A stretch of DNA of 64,000 nucleotides from Apteryx mantelli (Eukaryota; Chordata; Aves; Apterygiformes; Apterygidae), in NCBI RefSeq assembly GCF_036417845.1, contig NC_090020.1:31976425-32040424 (forward strand), in the 5' to 3' direction. The notes beneath the pieces are model-generated. The model did no database searches and was not told the origin of the DNA. It was given only the letters and a program-made list of their open reading frames with translations. Made by a program: the position numbers and the translations under genes. How positions within the stretch are numbered: position 1 is the first letter of the stretch; each line of letters starts with the position of its first letter. Below, piece by piece: positions 60,659-64,000 of this stretch.

Positions 60659-63600
60659 CTGAAAGGAGCAAAACAGAAAATAATGTTTTATTTGCAAAGG
60701 GTATGTATTTCCATTAATGTTATAAACACTGACCAAAGTACTTGTAACAAGATATTTCCTCACAAAGTACTGGGTTAAAGCCAAACACAAAATTGCATTA
60801 GCTGCGGTAAAGATTTATTATTACAAATAACAAACACTCATTCTAACCCAGATTTACCAGTGAACCAAAAAAAATCATTAAATATCACTGCACTTAAATG
60901 AAAAGGGGAGGAATTCAAAGAGTCCACAGCTAAAATGGCTTGCTGCTCTGTTCTGGTTTAATCTCATGCTCATGATCACAGTCAGATTTACTGTTTTTAT
61001 CAAGCAGGCCTTGAAGGAAGAATACAGTGTAGTACAGCTCATTTCATCAACTGCTCTGTCACCATGGAATCCATTTATTTGCATTCAGGGATGCAAGGAT
61101 GAGGTATCAAATCGTTAGTCACAGAACAAGCATAAATGAACTCTATGAAAGCAACATTAAGCATTGCATCATTTTTCCTAATTATCCTCTCCCTTCCTTT
61201 GATAAGCAAGCGCTGGAGTACCATTCTTCCATTCCCTTGCTTCTCTCTCACTCTCTAGAGTTCAGAAGAGGCAGACAACATATGAACATGTTTTGTCCCT
61301 TTTTCCCCTGCTTCCCTTTTACCCACCTGCATATACACATACCCCAAGACACGTGAATACTCACAGGACCAAAGCAAGTCTAAATGAAAATAATTCCTCT
61401 GAGCCAAACACCAAGATAATTCAGATTCACATTTAGTATTTAGAAAGTCTGGTGCAGAAAATTCTTCTTAAGACTACAGAAAAGATAACTGACCCCTCAG
61501 AGATGATCCAGTTTTAGGAATATGTATTTCTTATTCTTCATTATAATTTCCTAGCCATCCTTTTCCCCACGAAACCCCAACATTCTGCAGGGGTCAGAGA
61601 TCAGACATCAGGTCCTCAGTTTCCCTAAGTTGCTGCTCAAGTACTGATATGTACATATGTCCACATCACTTTAACATAACGAAATGCCTACATTCATATT
61701 GTTTGCCCAAGTCCCTCTGAGACACAGAGAACACTGTCAGTTAGCGCAAATTTTCATGAAGACTACAGTAATTTGTGCCAATTGATTAGAAGAAGGAAAG
61801 CATTCAATTAATACAAGCAGGTCAACACAGAGCAGAAAAGTGGATTTGTCCTTTATTTATCCTTGAAAAAGTCCCAATTCAAAGCAATGGTCATTCACAT
61901 CTTGATGAAGAAGCAGCCATTTTCAATCCAATAAAATGAAATATTCCTATGCACAATTGGCCAGTGAACACCACTGTGAAACATAAAGAGCAAAAGCTTT
62001 GTTTCTTTGCTTTAAAAAAATTAACATGAATAACAATAGCTACTAAGGGATTAACACCTCTCCCTCTCCTTCCTCATAAAAAGGGGAAAAAATGCTCTGG
62101 ATATGTTTTCATTAGTTTATTGGAGAAAGGAAGTTATCACTTCAATGTAGGTGCTAAGTTTTGCTAGTGCCTGAGCAATGCAATCAGGTTGTTCCATGAT
62201 TATCACCCTAAGGATTTCCTGTTTTGGAATTAGATAATCCTGGCCATTATCAGAAACCATCACTGTAGTAAAAGAAGCATTACAGATGACATGGCAATAT
62301 TGAGACCATTTATTTCATTTTGACAGTAAAATGGACAATTGTTAAATGTTTTGCTCTTTAGGATAGCAATGACTGTGACTATCTGAAGCAGAGAAAATAA
62401 AATTATTTGCCATTTGAAAAGGAAAAAAATTGCACAACTTGCTCTTTATGGACTGGATACAAAAATCCCTTTCGGCAATGCCACACCAACCCTCTCCAAA
62501 CTTGAGACTAAAAGACCATGAAGAAATCATGAAAAGCTACTCAGCTTTTTAACTTGAGTAGAAAATGCTGTTTAATAATTTACGGGGCAATGTTCCAACT
62601 GCTGTTCTCCTATCTGACTATATTAATAACTTAAGGCTTTCCATTCTTCCACTTGCTACGCAAACATTAACTAATCTTCACCTCATGGCTGTGAACTAGG
62701 CAGTCACTATTTTTCCCCAATTTTTTGCAGGTAGAGAGAGCAGATTGCAGGAAAGCAGACAGCAAATACAAGGCAAAACTCAGATCCAAGAGGCAATTTA
62801 GATTTGAAATCTCATTCAGCCCACAAAACAATACCTCTGATCCCTGGGAGTGAGATTTCAGCACTTGGAAAGTCAGTATATCACCATATCAAATTCTGAT
62901 CTTACAGTATGGAAGTAACCCTCTAACACTGAACCGGCTTATTACATTTGCCAACACATCTGGACTATCAGAGAGGAAAAACCACTCTCCAGACTGGAGT
63001 CAATGTTGTGGACAGCAACAGGAGTCAGATCAAAAGCCATACTGTCATCAGCAGTGACAGAAAAATCTTGCTCCAGCTGGACAGCAGATGTTTTAATGAC
63101 AACTGCTAGAGATATATTCATTTCTTTACCACAGAACATGTCTGCATAAGTCATTTTCTGCTTGGGAAGCAAAAACGTTAAAGGTATTGTTAAAAAATAC
63201 AGGAACATCTGCTAGGAAGCCAGTCTCTTTTCAGATAATTTATCTCAAAGCACATGTTTAGACCACATACTCTAAACTATGTATGTGAATTTCATCTGGC
63301 TAATTCCATACATAGCAGTCTCCATAACATATTCCTTAGAGGCAAAACTACACTACGCTCCTTCAGCACTGGCTGTATATAGCATTTGCTATCATCATAA
63401 ACCAAGCTATCCCCACCACACAGAACTGACATAGGTGTTTTCTAACACTGACTGTACACAGTGTACCTAAATGCATAATGAGATACTGCAGCAGAAAAAG
63501 GAATAAAATGGCAAAGCAGTTGAGAAAAGTAAAGACTTGTTTCAGAACTAAAACAAACAAACAAACAAAAAAAATGGCTTCCATGTGGCATTCACCAAAA

Positions 63601-64000
63601 ACAGCTCTCAAAGAGAAAAAGGAAAGCCACAGCATCAGTAATTTGCTGCTAAGAACAGAACTAAATGAAGGTTCACCCAGTCTCTAGCATCCAGAACAAA
63701 CTGTCTAGGAACAAAACAAGCTGTGGGGGAAAGATTTATACATGCAGAAACCAGCAGAAACAAGCATTTATAATTAATAGGGAGAAGATGGGCACCTATT
63801 TCACAACTAACTCAAGCTGATCCAAGTCCTTCCTGAAAAGAAAGTGAGCAGCCCTGTCGTGCACATTCCTGCTGCTTCCCCCTGCCTCCTGCCCATGCCA
63901 GCAGCACAACGCAAGCCATGTTTTTGTTATCTGTTGTTCATTTTTTAATTTTATCTGGAAATTCCTATCCTTTCTCTGTTCATACAAACACACCTCCCCC
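60659..64000 (-). other. GOLM1 upstream intron, runs off the right edge
   Basis: The acceptor for the exon at 60604-60658 (TTTCAG on the minus strand) is at 60659-60664. I looked on the minus strand for the preceding exon, which should end in a sequence like KLYQDEK, and for the membrane-anchor exon, and found neither. The ORF at 62942-63208 (minus) is not recognisable. The CAAA repeats near 63551-63570 are simple sequence. Confidence 0.7.

Noticed and set aside
62942-63208. 88-codon minus-strand ORF with mixed composition, tested as the missing GOLM1 exon
   Set aside because: No similarity to the GOLM1 stem or anchor and no fitting splice sites in phase with the next exon.

Overview
The window is vertebrate nuclear DNA, most likely from a bird. 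A CR1 LINE fragment opens the window, an older CR1 lies inside an intron, a solo avian-style retroviral LTR is present, and the introns are short: the NAA35 coding region spans about 23.4 kb. Other sauropsids such as turtles or crocodilians also carry CR1, so 'bird' is an inference. AGTPBP1, NAA35 and GOLM1 are neighbours on human chromosome 9q21, whose bird counterpart is the Z chromosome. A Z location is therefore likely but cannot be shown from this sequence.

Layout. 1-1347 is a CR1 reverse-transcriptase fragment on the minus strand, cut by the window edge. 1402-6240 is AT-rich DNA with nothing recognisable. 6240-7015 is a strong CpG island, probably the promoter of a minus-strand gene running off the left edge; AGTPBP1 is the synteny candidate. 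7016-14115 is gene-free with a CA microsatellite and a G-rich tract. 14120-14655 is a solo LTR. 14760-15870 is a second CpG island holding the NAA35 promoter and, on the opposite strand, an unidentified coding-looking ORF. 16979-40336 is the complete 22-coding-exon NAA35 gene (725 codons plus stop, all splice junctions in frame). 40337-44901 holds the 3' UTRs of two convergent genes. 44902-60658 holds the last seven coding exons of GOLM1 on the minus strand (301 codons plus stop); its exons for the cytosolic tail, membrane anchor and proximal stem lie beyond the right edge. 60659-64000 is GOLM1 intron with no feature I can support.

The two identified genes are not functionally linked as far as is known. 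NAA35 is the ribosome-associated scaffold of the NatC N-terminal acetyltransferase and looks almost identical to the mammalian protein. GOLM1 is a Golgi type II membrane glycoprotein whose acidic lumenal half has diverged strongly. They meet tail to tail.

The items most worth a second look are: (a) the unidentified 80-codon minus-strand ORF next to the NAA35 promoter, with a TGA just after its only well-placed ATG; (b) a perfect 26-bp inverted repeat in NAA35 intron 3, 93 bp upstream of an exon; (c) a poly(T) block flanked by 18-bp direct repeats inside an old CR1; (d) the LTR upstream of NAA35 in the same orientation; and (e) MIR-like ancient SINE remnants. I found no convincing new multi-gene system.
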